A DNA stretch of 64,000 bases from Salinibacterium sp. G-O1. Lineage in GTDB: Bacteria; Actinomycetota; Actinomycetes; Actinomycetales; Microbacteriaceae. A program made the position numbers and the translations under genes. The notes beneath the pieces are model-generated. The model saw only the letters and a list, made by a program, of their open reading frames with translations, was not told the origin of the DNA and did no database searches. This document shows positions 1 to 8,683 of the stretch, piece after piece. Location of the stretch: NCBI RefSeq assembly GCF_030063305.1, contig NZ_JASISV010000002.1, positions 868,001 through 932,000 on the forward strand, given 5' to 3'. Numbering within the stretch: position 1 is the stretch's first letter; the number at the start of each line of letters is the position of its first letter.

Positions 1-614
1 GCAAGTTCGGGCCTGCCCCGACGCAGGTACGCGTCGAGAGCGTCGCGCGCCGGCACCCCGAACGGCACGACCCGTTCCTTGGCACCCTTGCCGAGCACTC
101 GCACGGTCAGCCTGCCCTGATCGACGTCGCCGATCGCCAGCCCCGTCAGTTCGCTGACACGCAGAGCCGAGGCATAGAGCAACTCGACGATGGCGAGGTC
201 GCGCAGCGCCACTGGGTCGTCTGAGCTGGCACGGCCAGCGACCGTCGCGAGAATCGCATCCATCTGGTCGCGGTTCAGCACCCTCGGCAGGTGATGGTCT
301 GATTTCGGCGCCTTGAGCCTGGCTGCGGCATCCGTCGCCGTGGCGTCAGTTCGGGCTAGCCAGGCGGTGAGACTTCGCGTGGACGCTGCCCGTCGAGCGA
401 GAGTGGCCCGGGAAAGACCTTCCTGCGACGAGCTCCACAGCCAGTCGCGCAGCAGTTCGAGGTCGAGGTCCGCGGCCTCGGTCGCGCCCCGCTCGGTGGC
501 GAACGCCGTCAGCCGACCGAGATCAGACCGGTATGACCGCACGGTGTGCTCGCTGAAACCCCGCTCGGTCGCGAGGTGAGCGACGAAGCTTTCGACGGTG
601 AGCTGGAGGGTCAT
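1..614 (-). CDS. xerC: Tyrosine recombinase XerC (C-terminus outside window)
   Basis: Site-specific recombinase that, with XerD, resolves chromosome dimers at dif. The 204 visible residues run from ATG at 614 off the left edge. Residues 1-85 form the SAM-like core-binding domain and the catalytic domain starts near 110. The first catalytic arginine is R152 in ALRVSELTGL and the beta-hairpin lysine lies in GKGAKER (about residues 176-181). The HxxR, second His/Trp and Tyr nucleophile lie beyond the window. The start overlaps the stop of the upstream phosphoesterase gene as ATGA, implying translational coupling. The dprA/xerC neighbourhood is the usual actinobacterial one, so this is the housekeeping XerC and not a phage integrase. 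Confidence 0.93.
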   Translation of the reverse strand, partial: MTLQLTVESFVAHLATERGFSEHTVRSYRSDLGRLTAFATERGATEAADLDLELLRDWLWSSSQEGLSRATLARRAASTRSLTAWLARTDATATDAAARLKAPKSDHHLPRVLNRDQMDAILATVAGRASSDDPVALRDLAIVELLYASALRVSELTGLAIGDVDQGRLTVRVLGKGAKERVVPFGVPARDALDAYLRRGRPEL

Positions 615-1546
615 GCCGACCCCGAGCTCTCCTCTTCGGCCATGTTGAAGGTCGAGGTCTTCGACGAGAAGGCTTCTAGGCGCTCTTCGGGCGTCATCGC
701 CTCGAGCTGGGGCAACGCCGACGCCGGGAAGCCGGACACCTCGGTTGTGTCGCCCACGGGGATGATGGAATGAACGAGCTGCTCCTCGTAGACATGCACC
801 ACGTTTACCGACTGTCCGAAGTCGACGCCGGAGAGCAGGCGGTCTTCTGCGCTGAGGTCGAGGGTGTAGCAGGTGGCCGACGCCACAGACACGGGTATTC
901 CGGCGAAGGTGCTGTGGGTGGAGTAGTGTAGATGCCCGGCAAGGATGGCCCGTACATCCGTTCCCTTGAGCACTTCCGCCAGTCGTGGCTGGTCGTGAAG
1001 CTCAAGCATTCCCATCGCCTCGAGCATCGGAGTGGGAATGGGCGGATGATGGATCGCGAGGATGGTGCCGTGCTTGGCCGGGCTCGCCAGCACGTCGGCC
1101 AGCCAGTCGAGCTGGTCGTCGGTGACCTCCCCGTGGTGGTATCCGGGGACGGTGGTGTCGAACGAGATGATGCGCAGTCCGTCGATGTCGTACACCCGGT
1201 CCTGCGGCGCATCAGACTCTTCGTCGAAGAGCAGTCGCGAGTATTCGAAACGCTCGTCGTGGTTGCCCATCACCCAGATCACTTGGGCGTTCATGCGGGC
1301 GGCGGCCGGCTCGACGATCTCTCTGAGTCTCTCGTAGGCGTCGGGTTCACCCAGGTCGGCCAAGTCGCCGGTGAACACGATCGCCTGCGGCTTCGCGCTC
1401 GAGCGTTCGAGCTGCGCCATCGCCAGCCCAAGGTGCTCGATGGTGTTGACCTGCCCGTAGAGTGGGCGGCCCCCACTGAGCAGGTGGGTGTCGCTGATGT
1501 GCGCGATGACATGGGATGCCGCTGGATACTGCCCGAGTTGGATCAC
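611..1546 (-). CDS. cpdA: Class III cyclic-nucleotide phosphodiesterase-like metallophosphoesterase
   Basis: A 311-residue calcineurin-like phosphoesterase of the CpdA/Icc/Rv0805 type, which hydrolyse 3',5'-cyclic nucleotides with a two-metal centre. All metal motifs are visible: DTH at 19-21, GDLAD at 60-64, GNHD at 94-97, HHPP at 166-169 and GHLH at 204-207. The GTG start at 1546 sits six bases after a TAGTCT hexamer, so its mRNA is probably leaderless. It lies between dprA and xerC and overlaps xerC by four bases. The family is clear; cAMP as the substrate is inferred from similarity, and other phosphodiesters are possible. Confidence 0.82.
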   Translation of the reverse strand: MIQLGQYPAASHVIAHISDTHLLSGGRPLYGQVNTIEHLGLAMAQLERSSAKPQAIVFTGDLADLGEPDAYERLREIVEPAAARMNAQVIWVMGNHDERFEYSRLLFDEESDAPQDRVYDIDGLRIISFDTTVPGYHHGEVTDDQLDWLADVLASPAKHGTILAIHHPPIPTPMLEAMGMLELHDQPRLAEVLKGTDVRAILAGHLHYSTHSTFAGIPVSVASATCYTLDLSAEDRLLSGVDFGQSVNVVHVYEEQLVHSIIPVGDTTEVSGFPASALPQLEAMTPEERLEAFSSKTSTFNMAEEESSGSA

Positions 1547-1552
1547 ACGCCC

Positions 1553-1558
1553 AGACTA
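1553..1558 (-). promoter_or_regulatory. -10 element of a leaderless promoter (phosphoesterase gene)
   Basis: On the minus strand TAGTCT is followed by exactly six bases and the GTG start at 1546, the geometry of a leaderless transcript. The TAG of the hexamer is also the stop codon of dprA. Confidence 0.5.
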
Positions 1559-2821
1559 TTCCGCCGATCCGACAGGCTGGGGTTTCTCGGTGGCTGTGGC
1601 GCGTTTTATCCACCCCCGCTCGTTCTCACGTGCGGCTCCATCGAGTTGCATCCGACCAAGTTCGGCCCGCACCTCGGCGATGGCGAGACCGGATCTGGCC
1701 GCGATGTCGCTCACAACACGAGGTGATCGCACACTCATGGCGTCTGTGACCCGCGTGCTGGTGGGATTGCTGCTCGCTGATGGGGATTCTGGGGACGCAA
1801 TCTGGTCAGCATGCTGGGCCCGATCGTCGAGTGGTGCGAGCTCTGCCATCTCGTCGGCGTTCGTCACGCACATTACGTTGCCCTCACGAATCAGCTTGTG
1901 GCACCCCGCAGACGCCGCACTCGTTACCGGACCCGGTACCGCGCCGACGGGTCTCGACATGGTCAGCGCGTGATTCGCCGTGTTGAGCGAGCCGGACCGC
2001 CAGCCCGCTTCGATCACGATGGTCGCGAGACTGGCCGCAGCAATCAGCCTGTTGCGCTGGAGAAATCGCCAGCGGGTGGGCTGAGAGCCGCACGGTAGCT
2101 CAGAGATGGCCATGCCGTGCTCCACGATCCTGCCGAGCAGGGCGTCATGGCCGCTGGGGTAGAAGCGATCCACTCCCCCGGCTAGGAAGGCGATGGTCTG
2201 CCCGTGGCTGGCCAGCGCCGCGCGATGCGCCATTCCGTCGATTCCGTACGCCGCTCCCGAAACGATGGCGTAGCCCCGATCCACGAGTCCGGCAGACGCC
2301 TCCATCGTGACGTGCTCGCCGTACCCCGTGGCGGCTCTCGCCCCCACGAGCGCGATTGATCGCCCCAGCGACGCGAAGGCTTCCTCGGTGCCCCTCGTCC
2401 ACAGTGCGAGCGGGCCGGATGGCCCAAGATCCGCGAGCCCGGCGGGCCACAATTCATCGCCAGGAACCCGCAGTCGCACCCCGAACCGTGCGGCCTGGCG
2501 GAGAGCAATGATGGTGGGTCCGGACACCAGCCTGGGAGTCCAGCGGGCGAGCGCCGTGGCGATGTCTTCATCGCTGATATTCGTTGATGCGAGACGACCA
2601 TGGATCGTCTCCACGGGCCAGTGATCGATGATCGCGGTGAGCGCAGCGGGCGCACCGAGCACGGCGATCATCTCGCCCGCGATGCTGTCGCCTGGCTCCG
2701 TGATGCCACTCCACGCGGCACGGGCGAATCGCTCCCTGATCTCAGGCAGATCGAGGTCGGCCCCGGCCACCGATCGCACCAACTCGGCGACCTCCGCTTC
2801 TTTCAGTCCAAACATGCTCAA
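1556..2821 (-). CDS. dprA: DNA processing protein DprA/Smf
   Basis: Binds incoming single-stranded DNA and loads RecA during natural transformation; widely kept outside competent species too. The Rossmann-like core is complete: a VGARAATGYG nucleotide-binding turn, SGAAYGIDGMAH, the GGVDRFYPSGH loop, and a RNRLIAAAS stretch followed by EAGWRSGSLNTA. A C-terminal winged-helix region follows. Start: TTG at 2821 overlaps the comM stop as TTGA and has AGGAGG 11 bases upstream; ATG at 2815 is the alternative, two codons in. From TTG the product is 421 residues. The longer open frame upstream only runs antisense-free through comM and is not used. Coupled to comM. Confidence 0.93.
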   Translation of the reverse strand: MSMFGLKEAEVAELVRSVAGADLDLPEIRERFARAAWSGITEPGDSIAGEMIAVLGAPAALTAIIDHWPVETIHGRLASTNISDEDIATALARWTPRLVSGPTIIALRQAARFGVRLRVPGDELWPAGLADLGPSGPLALWTRGTEEAFASLGRSIALVGARAATGYGEHVTMEASAGLVDRGYAIVSGAAYGIDGMAHRAALASHGQTIAFLAGGVDRFYPSGHDALLGRIVEHGMAISELPCGSQPTRWRFLQRNRLIAAASLATIVIEAGWRSGSLNTANHALTMSRPVGAVPGPVTSAASAGCHKLIREGNVMCVTNADEMAELAPLDDRAQHADQIASPESPSASSNPTSTRVTDAMSVRSPRVVSDIAARSGLAIAEVRAELGRMQLDGAARENERGWIKRATATEKPQPVGSAE

Positions 2822-4353
2822 CTCGAGATCGCCCTCCTGAGGTAGAGCGCCTGGCCGACGTGCGCTTCGGTGGGTGCCGTCGCCCCGTCCAGGTCGCAGA
2901 TCGTCCACGCAAGACGCAAGACGCGGTCGTAGCCGCGCATGGTTATCCCTCCGCGTTCGAGCGCGCGGTCGATGGATGCGGTGGTCGAGACACCCAGTCG
3001 CGTTGCCGGGCCGCGCAGCCACGTGCCCGGCACCTCTGAGTTCACCGACCACGGGGTGCGCGCGAGTCGCTCTGCCGCGACAGCCCGGGCGTCCACCACC
3101 CTGCGCCGCGCCTCGGCACTGGAGGTGTGTGAACCCTCGGCCGACAACCGAAGCTGGGCGGCCGTGATGCGCTGCACCCTGAACTGGATGTCAATGCGAT
3201 CCAACAACGGACCCGACAGTCTGCCGACGTACTTTCTGCGCGAGTTCGGCGGGCAGGTGCACTCCGAGTCGCGAGCGCCGTACTGGCCGCACGGGCAGGG
3301 GTTCGCCGCCATCACGAGCTGGAAGCGCCCAGGAAAATGCGCGACGGCGTTCGCGCGATGGATGCTGATCACCCCCGACTCGAGTGGCTGGCGCAGGGCA
3401 TCCAGAACCGTGCGGGAGAACTCGGGAGCCTCATCGAGAAACAAGACGCCGTGGGATGCCCGTGCCGCAGCCCCCGGTCGAATCTGCCCGCTGCCGCCGC
3501 CGACCAGCGCGGCTGCGGTTGCGGTGTGGTGGGGGCTCTCGAGCGGCGGTCGCAGCGTGAGGGAGCCGCCGACCGGCAGCCCGCAGAGCGAGCGGATCGA
3601 GCTGACCTCAAGGGCGGCCTCGGCATCGAGGTCCGGCAGCAGCCCGGGCAACCTCGACGCGAGCATGGTCTTGCCGGCGCCGGGCGGCCCGAGCAGGAAC
3701 ACGTGGTGTCCTCCCGCGGCAGCGACGACCATCGCCTCGACGGCGTCGACGTTACCGGCGACGTCGGCGAGATCTCCTGAGTCGGCCGTCAGCTCCTGCG
3801 GAGCCGGTCGCAGGATCGCGTCGACCGGTTCCGGCGCGAACTCACCACCGTGCCAGATCGCGGCATCGCGCAGGGAGGCCACCGGGACGATCCTGACGCC
3901 GGGCACGAGAGACGCTTCGTCGGCGTTGCCGGTCGCAACCATCACCGTGCTGAACCCGGCCCGGAATGCCGCAAGCACGCACGGGAGGATGCCGTCGATC
4001 GGCCGCAACCGACCGTCAAGCCCGAGCTCGCCGATGTGGAGCACCGTGTCGATCGATTCGGACCGGATGGATCCTGCTGCCGCAAGGGCCGCGAGAGCGA
4101 TCGCGAGATCGAATCCCGAACCGTGCTTCGGAAGGGCGGCAGGTGACAGGTTCACGGTGATTTTACGGTTGGGCAGCGCGCATCCAGAGTTAATGGCCGC
4201 TGAGCGCACACGGTCTTTCGCCTCGCCGAGCGCCGCGTCGGGGAGCCCGATCAGCACGAAAGCGGGGAGGTTGCTCGAAATATCTGCTTCGATCTCGACC
4301 ACGGCTCCCCGCAGGCCGAGCAGCGACACCGACCAGGTGCGGCCGATCGCCAT
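2818..4353 (-). CDS. comM: ComM/YifB family AAA+ ATPase (Mg-chelatase-like)
   Basis: Helicase-like AAA+ protein that promotes branch migration during recombination of transforming DNA. The 511 residues match the usual family length. An N-terminal Lon-protease-like fold (SVSLLGLRGAVVEIEADIS) precedes a Walker A motif GPPGAGKTML, a Walker B LFLDEAPEF, an ANPCPCG motif followed by a second Cys pair (CTC), and a C-terminal Mg-chelatase domain. ATG at 4353 lies 16 bases after the yraN stop; upstream in-frame sequence lacks family similarity. Downstream dprA overlaps, so the two form a unit. Confidence 0.94.
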   Translation of the reverse strand: MAIGRTWSVSLLGLRGAVVEIEADISSNLPAFVLIGLPDAALGEAKDRVRSAAINSGCALPNRKITVNLSPAALPKHGSGFDLAIALAALAAAGSIRSESIDTVLHIGELGLDGRLRPIDGILPCVLAAFRAGFSTVMVATGNADEASLVPGVRIVPVASLRDAAIWHGGEFAPEPVDAILRPAPQELTADSGDLADVAGNVDAVEAMVVAAAGGHHVFLLGPPGAGKTMLASRLPGLLPDLDAEAALEVSSIRSLCGLPVGGSLTLRPPLESPHHTATAAALVGGGSGQIRPGAAARASHGVLFLDEAPEFSRTVLDALRQPLESGVISIHRANAVAHFPGRFQLVMAANPCPCGQYGARDSECTCPPNSRRKYVGRLSGPLLDRIDIQFRVQRITAAQLRLSAEGSHTSSAEARRRVVDARAVAAERLARTPWSVNSEVPGTWLRGPATRLGVSTTASIDRALERGGITMRGYDRVLRLAWTICDLDGATAPTEAHVGQALYLRRAISS

Positions 4354-4369
4354 CAGTGCCGCCGCGCCA

Positions 4370-4726
4370 TCAGAACACCCGCTCGAGATGGTCGACTTCC
4401 ACGTCACCCACGGCGGGCACAATGATGCCCACCGCGTCGATCCGGATGCGGTCGTGGTTGCCGGGGTGCGCCTCGCACCACGCGGCAGCGAGCCGCCGCA
4501 AACGAGCAAGCTTGCTCGCCGTGATCGCCTCGAGTGGATGCCCGAACGCCACGCTCGACCGGGTCTTCACCTCGACGAACACGAGTTCGGTGCCGTCTTG
4601 CGCCACGAGATCGATCTCGCCCTGCGGGCACCGCCAGTTGCGGTCGACTATCGACAACCCCGCAAGCTCGAGGTACCTCGCTGCCATCGCTTCACCGCGG
4701 GTGCCGAGGTCATCTTTCGCTGCCAT
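4370..4726 (-). CDS. yraN: YraN family endonuclease-like protein (UPF0102)
   Basis: A 118-residue protein of the YraN/UPF0102 family with a restriction-endonuclease-like fold and undetermined cellular role. The fold's conserved acidic and lysine residues are visible in the GEIDLVAQDG and VFVEVKTRS stretches (D, ExK). ATG at 4726 was chosen because the family's N-terminal LGTRGEAMAARYLE follows at once; the longer frame upstream is non-homologous. It sits directly upstream of comM, its customary neighbour, which suggests a link to DNA processing or uptake. Confidence 0.9.
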   Translation of the reverse strand: MAAKDDLGTRGEAMAARYLELAGLSIVDRNWRCPQGEIDLVAQDGTELVFVEVKTRSSVAFGHPLEAITASKLARLRRLAAAWCEAHPGNHDRIRIDAVGIIVPAVGDVEVDHLERVF

Positions 4727-4815
4727 GCCACGAGAGTGGCGGGTTCGGCGGAGCCGTGACCGACGCGAGACGGATCGGGGCACAACGCCCGCGGCAATCG
4801 CCTGTGGAGGAGTCG

Positions 4816-5139
4816 CTACTCGTCGAGCGCGAGTTCCTTCGGCAGCTCGAGCTCTTTCGCGGATAATTCTTCGACGTTCACGTCTTTGAAGGTGAGCACA
4901 CGCACGCTCTTCACGAAGCGGTCTGAGCGGTAGACGTCCCACACCCAGACGTCGTTCATGGTCAGCTCGAAGTAGAAGTCGTGCTCGGTATCCTGGCGCA
5001 CAAGCTCGACCTCGTTGGCGAGGTAGAACCGGCGCTCGGTCTCGACGACGTAGCGGAACTGGCCAACCACATCGCGGTACTCCTTGTACAGCGCAAGCTC
5101 GACCTCACGGTCGTAGTCTTCGAACTCGTCTTCATCCAT
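4816..5139 (-). CDS. DUF2469 family actinobacterial protein
   Basis: A 107-residue acidic protein (MDEDEFEDYDREVELALYKE at the N-terminus) of the DUF2469 family, found almost only in Actinobacteria and nearly always next to rnhB and yraN, as here. No catalytic motif is visible and no function is established. It has alternating charged and aromatic residues and no signal peptide or membrane segment, so it is probably cytoplasmic. A TAGACT hexamer, sharing the rnhB stop codon TAG, lies nine bases before the ATG, so a very short leader or leaderless mRNA is possible. Confidence 0.9.
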   Translation of the reverse strand: MDEDEFEDYDREVELALYKEYRDVVGQFRYVVETERRFYLANEVELVRQDTEHDFYFELTMNDVWVWDVYRSDRFVKSVRVLTFKDVNVEELSAKELELPKELALDE

Positions 5140-5151
5140 GCTGCGTCGAGT

Positions 5152-5820
5152 CTAATCGCTCGAAGCGGCGGGGCTGGAGCTTCTGTCATGGAGCCACGTG
5201 TGCCGGTGAAGATCGGTCGCGCCGAGGCTCGCAATGGCCGCGAAATGCTCCGCGGATCCGTAGCCCTTGTTGCCCTTCCAGCCGTACCCCGGCGTGGTCT
5301 CGTCTGCGGCAATCATCAGAGCGTCGCGGTGCACCTTCGAGATCACGGATGCCGCGGCCACCGACGCGCAGTCGCGGTCGGCCTTGACCTGGGTCCGTAC
5401 CCGCAGCGGCGTCGAGAGTGCCGGCGTCAGCCAGTCGAACGACCCGTCGAGCAGCACCACGCAATCGAGAATGGATGCCCCGCTCTCATGCAGCGCGGCC
5501 AGCGCTCGTTTGCCCGCCAGCCCGAGGGCCGCCATGATGCCAAAGGCGTCGACCTCCGAGGCTGTTGCGAGGCCAACGGCGGAGTGCAGCGACCAGTCAG
5601 CGGCGAGCGGAGCCAGGCTCTCTCGCCGCTTCTCGCTGAGCATCTTCGAGTCTCTGAGGCCGACCGGCTGCGCGCCGACGCCGGGGCCGACCACTGACAT
5701 CCCGACCGCGACGGGGCCGGCGATGGCACCGCGCCCGACCTCATCACAGCCGATCACGAACCTGGCACCGCTGCCATGCAGCTCGCGCTCGAGATCGAGC
5801 GTCGGGTCAGCGACGACCAT
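5152..5820 (-). CDS. rnhB: Ribonuclease HII
   Basis: Cleaves RNA in RNA-DNA hybrids and starts removal of single ribonucleotides from DNA. The 222-residue product shows the RNase HII opening IGCDEVGRGAIAGPV (catalytic D and E), LRDSKMLSEKRR, and LLDGSFDW, then KADRDCASVAAASVISKVHRD and GYGWKGNKGY. ATG at 5820 overlaps the lepB stop by one base (TAATG), so translation is coupled to lepB. Length and motifs are complete. Confidence 0.95.
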   Translation of the reverse strand: MVVADPTLDLERELHGSGARFVIGCDEVGRGAIAGPVAVGMSVVGPGVGAQPVGLRDSKMLSEKRRESLAPLAADWSLHSAVGLATASEVDAFGIMAALGLAGKRALAALHESGASILDCVVLLDGSFDWLTPALSTPLRVRTQVKADRDCASVAAASVISKVHRDALMIAADETTPGYGWKGNKGYGSAEHFAAIASLGATDLHRHTWLHDRSSSPAASSD

Positions 5821-6578
5821 TACGGTGCAGCGATGCCGCTGCCGACATCGCGGAACGTCACGGGGTAGTTGTCGAGCCATGTCCAGCGATCGACGGGCCA
5901 GCTGATGAGAAGGGCACGACCGACGAGGTTGCTGATCGGCACGAAGCCGCCGGTCGGATCGTCGCGGTGGTACGCGGAGTCTGCCGAGTTGTAACGGTTG
6001 TCCCCCATCACCCAGAGTTTTCCCTCGGGCACCGTGACCTCGAAGTCGTCGCGCGTGGCCTTGCTGATTCCGTTCGGCAGCAGAATGTACGGCTCTTCGA
6101 GCGGCACGCCGTTGACGGTGATCTGGCCGAAATCGTTGCAGCACTTCACGACATCGCCGGGCAGGCCGATGACCCGCTTGATGAGGTGATCGTTGCTGTC
6201 TGGTGCGCTCAGCCCGACGAAGCCGAGCACGGCATCCACCGCGCCCACGAAACCGTTGACGGGAATTTCGGAGCTGGGGGGCAGCCAGTTGCCGGGATCG
6301 CGGAACACCACGACATCTCCGCGCTCGATGGGGATGAGCACCGGTTCGAGCTGGTTGACGATGATGCGGTCCTGCTGGATGAGCGTGCTGTTCATCGAGT
6401 CTGACGGGATGTAGAACGACCGGATCAGGAAAGTCTTGATCAGGAACGAGATCAGAAGCGCCGCAATGAAGATGACCAGGATGTCGCGGACGAAGATCTT
6501 CCATCCACGGCCACGGCCGCGGCGCGGCCGCATTTGGTCGGAACCGTCGGCGACGGCCCCCTGCACTTCACTTGTCAT
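5820..6578 (-). CDS. lepB: Signal peptidase I
   Basis: Membrane-bound serine protease that removes signal peptides from Sec and Tat exported proteins. A basic cytoplasmic N-tail (residues 1-29) precedes one membrane segment (about 30-50). The catalytic serine is S61 in PSDSM, and the general-base lysine is K134 in HLIKRVIGLPGD. Box E (VMGDNRYNSADS) is also present. The 252 residues are typical of a single-span enzyme. AGGGG lies just upstream of the ATG. Coupled to rnhB by TAATG; rplS lies upstream beyond two hairpins. Confidence 0.95.
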   Translation of the reverse strand: MTSEVQGAVADGSDQMRPRRGRGRGWKIFVRDILVIFIAALLISFLIKTFLIRSFYIPSDSMNSTLIQQDRIIVNQLEPVLIPIERGDVVVFRDPGNWLPPSSEIPVNGFVGAVDAVLGFVGLSAPDSNDHLIKRVIGLPGDVVKCCNDFGQITVNGVPLEEPYILLPNGISKATRDDFEVTVPEGKLWVMGDNRYNSADSAYHRDDPTGGFVPISNLVGRALLISWPVDRWTWLDNYPVTFRDVGSGIAAP

Positions 6579-6587
6579 TAAACCCCT

Positions 6588-6620
6588 GAGCTCCCAGCAA
6601 GCATATGTTGCCGGGAGCTC
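6588..6620. terminator. Strong hairpin between rplS and lepB
   Basis: A 33-base near-perfect palindrome with 13-bp arms (GAGCTCCCAGCAA against TTGCCGGGAGCTC, one mismatch). It lies downstream of rplS on the minus strand and probably ends or attenuates that transcript before lepB. It has no long U-tract. Confidence 0.6.
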
Positions 6621-6641
6621 AGGAAATGCTCACATCGCACT

Positions 6642-6658
6642 CGACAGCAGCGCTGTCG
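6642..6658 (-). terminator. Small hairpin directly after rplS
   Basis: CGACAGC-AGC-GCTGTCG, a perfect 7-bp stem 14 bases after the rplS stop on the minus strand. It probably acts with the larger hairpin at 6588-6620. Confidence 0.45.
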
Positions 6659-6672
6659 GGCGATGTTCAGTT

Positions 6673-7020
6673 TTAGAAGTCGCGCTTCTCTTTGATCTTC
6701 GCCTTCTTGCCGCGAAGAGCGCGGAGGTAGTACAGCTTGGCGCGGCGAACGTCACCGCGGGTGACGATCTCAATGTGGTCGATCACCGGGGAATGAACCG
6801 GGAACGTACGCTCGACACCGATCTGGAAGCTGACCTTGCGAACGCAGAACGTTTCGCGAACGCCCTCGCCGGAGCGGCCGATAACGACACCCTGGAAGAC
6901 CTGGATACGAGCGCGCGTGCCTTCGATGATGTTGACGTGCACCTTGACGTTGTCACCGGCGCGGAAGTCCGGGATGTTGTCTTTCAGTGACGGTGCATCG
7001 ACTGCGTCGAGAATATGCAT
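6673..7020 (-). CDS. rplS: 50S ribosomal protein L19 (bL19)
   Basis: Large-subunit protein at the 30S-50S interface. The 115 residues carry the family signature: [53 protein letters not shown] and [22 protein letters not shown] at 7020 was chosen over an in-frame codon nine residues upstream because [13 protein letters not shown] matches the usual L19 start. In many bacteria rplS follows trmD; here map is inserted between them in the opposite orientation, so rplS has its own promoter region. Confidence 0.95.
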   Translation of the reverse strand: MHILDAVDAPSLKDNIPDFRAGDNVKVHVNIIEGTRARIQVFQGVVIGRSGEGVRETFCVRKVSFQIGVERTFPVHSPVIDHIEIVTRGDVRRAKLYYLRALRGKKAKIKEKRDF

Positions 7021-7205
7021 GGAGTTTTCGCTCTCTGCGCCCGCCACAGGTCGAACGCGTGTTCAGGTGTTAAGAATGGAGTGTGTGCCCGTTGAATCTC
7101 AGACGAGAACCAACCGAAACCCCTGTGGCAGAGCCGGATGTGGGCACGAACGATCATTCTCGCACAGTTGACGACCATGCTGCTACTCCACAGGGTCGCA
7201 CGCCG

Positions 7206-7211
7206 TATCAT
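7206..7211 (+). promoter_or_regulatory. -10 element of a probable leaderless promoter (map)
   Basis: TATCAT lies seven bases before the GTG at 7219, with no ribosome binding site between, consistent with transcription starting at or next to the start codon. Confidence 0.45.
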
Positions 7212-7218
7212 CGAGCGG

Positions 7219-7986
7219 GTGATTGAATTACGCACCCCCGCCGAAATTGACCAGATGCGCGCCGCCGGCAGGTTTGTCGCGAGCGTACTCGAAGCCACAG
7301 CCGCGGCATCCACCGTCGGCACGAACCTGCTCACGATCGACAAGCTCGCGCACGACATGATCCGCAAGGTTGGCGCCGAGAGCTGCTACATCGACTACCA
7401 CCCGTCGTTTGGGGCCTCCCCCTTCGGCAAGGTCATCTGCACCTCGGTCAACGACGGAGCCCTGCATGGCCTCCCCCACGACTACAAGCTTCGCGACGGC
7501 GACCTGCTGTCGCTTGACTTCGCCGCATCCGTCGACGGTTGGGTGGCAGACTCGGCGATCAGCTTCGTGGTGGGTACGGCCAGGGCCGAAGACACCGCCA
7601 TCATCGACACCACCTCGCGAGCGCTGGATGCCGGCATCGCTGCGGCCGTTGTCGGCAACAGGATCGGCGACATCTCGGCGGCCATCGGTGCCGTTGCGCA
7701 GGCGGACGGCTACAGCGTCAACACCGATTTCGGTGGCCACGGCGTCGGTCGCACCATGCATGGCGACCCGCACATTCCCAACAACGGTCGCGCCGGTCGC
7801 GGGTTGCCCCTGCGCGCGGGGCTGGTGTTTGCCATTGAGCCATGGCTCATGATCGGCACCGACCGCATCTACACGGACGCCGACGGGTGGACGTTGCGCA
7901 GCGAAGATGGCTCCAGGGCGGCACACGCCGAGCACACCGTCGCAATCACCGAGAACGGCCCCATCGTTCTCACCGCGCGCCGGTAA
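7219..7986 (+). CDS. map: Methionine aminopeptidase, type I
   Basis: Removes the initiator methionine from nascent proteins. The 255-residue product has all five metal ligands in context: two Asp in LSLDFAASVDGWVADSAI, His in FGGHGVGRTMH, Glu in FAIEPW and Glu in AEHTVAIT. GTG at 7219 (IELRTPAEIDQMRAAG follows) is preferred to in-frame codons further upstream, which lie in the intergenic region. It is the only rightward gene among its neighbours, divergent from rplS and convergent with trmD. Confidence 0.94.
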   Translation: MIELRTPAEIDQMRAAGRFVASVLEATAAASTVGTNLLTIDKLAHDMIRKVGAESCYIDYHPSFGASPFGKVICTSVNDGALHGLPHDYKLRDGDLLSLDFAASVDGWVADSAISFVVGTARAEDTAIIDTTSRALDAGIAAAVVGNRIGDISAAIGAVAQADGYSVNTDFGGHGVGRTMHGDPHIPNNGRAGRGLPLRAGLVFAIEPWLMIGTDRIYTDADGWTLRSEDGSRAAHAEHTVAITENGPIVLTARR

Positions 7987-7992
7987 CGGCGC
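7977..7992. terminator. Short hairpin over the map/trmD convergent ends
   Basis: GCGCCG-GTAA-CGGCGC overlaps the map stop codon in the 14-bp gap to trmD. It is a 6-bp stem without a T-tract, so a weak terminator candidate only. Confidence 0.3.
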
Positions 7993-8000
7993 ACAGCGTC

Positions 8001-8678
8001 CTACGGGAGAAGGTCGGGGCGGACTCTGCGGGTGCGTTCTACCTGCTGTTCGTGGCGCCACGCGGCGATCGCGCCGTGGTTACCACTGAGCAACACGGGC
8101 GGAACCTCGAGCTCGCGCCAGGTCGCCGGCTTGGTGTAGCTGGGATATTCGAGCAGCCCGCCCTCGTGGCTCTCCTCGTCGAGGCTGGCGGCGTTGCCGA
8201 TCACACCGGGCACCAGGCGACCGATCGCCTCGATCATCGCCATGACGGCAACCTCGCCGCCGTTCAGCACGTAGTCGCCGAGGCTGATCTCGCGAACTCG
8301 CGCCTTCGATCTCGTGTGGTCGATGACTCGCTGGTCGATGCCCTCGTAGCGACCACAGCCGAACACCAGTCGAGGTTCGAGGGCCAGTTCGCGCGCCGTC
8401 GCCTGGGTGAAGACCTCGCCCGCGGGTGAGGGAAAAATGACGACGGATGTCTCGTCGACGACCGAATCGAGAGCCTCACCCCACGGCTCCGGCCGCATCA
8501 CCATGCCGGCTCCCCCGCCGTACGGGGTGTCATCCACCGTCCGATGCCTGTCGTGGGTGAAGTCGCGCAGGTTGTGAACGTCGACGTCGATCAGCCCGGA
8601 CTGGCGCGCCTTGCCGAGCAGGGAGACATCGAGCACCCCGAAAAATTCAGGAAAGATCGTGACAATGTCGATCTTCAC
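8001..8678 (-). CDS. trmD: tRNA (guanine37-N1)-methyltransferase TrmD
   Basis: Methylates G37 of tRNAs that read CNN codons, preventing +1 frameshifting. The 225 residues show the SPOUT trefoil-knot family pattern: [13 protein letters not shown] opening, [28 protein letters not shown], and [12 protein letters not shown] with the knot residues. GTG at 8678 is supported by GGAG eight bases upstream and by the family's N-terminal sequence. It follows rimM by five bases and ends the rpsP-khpA-rimM-trmD operon. Confidence 0.95.
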   Translation of the reverse strand: MKIDIVTIFPEFFGVLDVSLLGKARQSGLIDVDVHNLRDFTHDRHRTVDDTPYGGGAGMVMRPEPWGEALDSVVDETSVVIFPSPAGEVFTQATARELALEPRLVFGCGRYEGIDQRVIDHTRSKARVREISLGDYVLNGGEVAVMAMIEAIGRLVPGVIGNAASLDEESHEGGLLEYPSYTKPATWRELEVPPVLLSGNHGAIAAWRHEQQVERTRRVRPDLLP

Positions 8679-8683
8679 GGGTG

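Noticed and set aside
1-614. Left-edge recombinase as a phage or island integrase
   Set aside because: Sequence and the dprA/comM/yraN neighbourhood fit chromosomal XerC; no tRNA or phage gene is present.
2822-3052. N-terminal extension of DprA up to 3052
   Set aside because: It overlaps comM in another frame and is Arg-rich shadow sequence; the family begins at the TTG/ATG near 2821-2815.
8641-8660. AAATTCAGGAAAG resembling an arm of the palindromic element
   Set aside because: It lies in trmD and encodes the universally conserved IFPEFF segment; no partner arm lies nearby.
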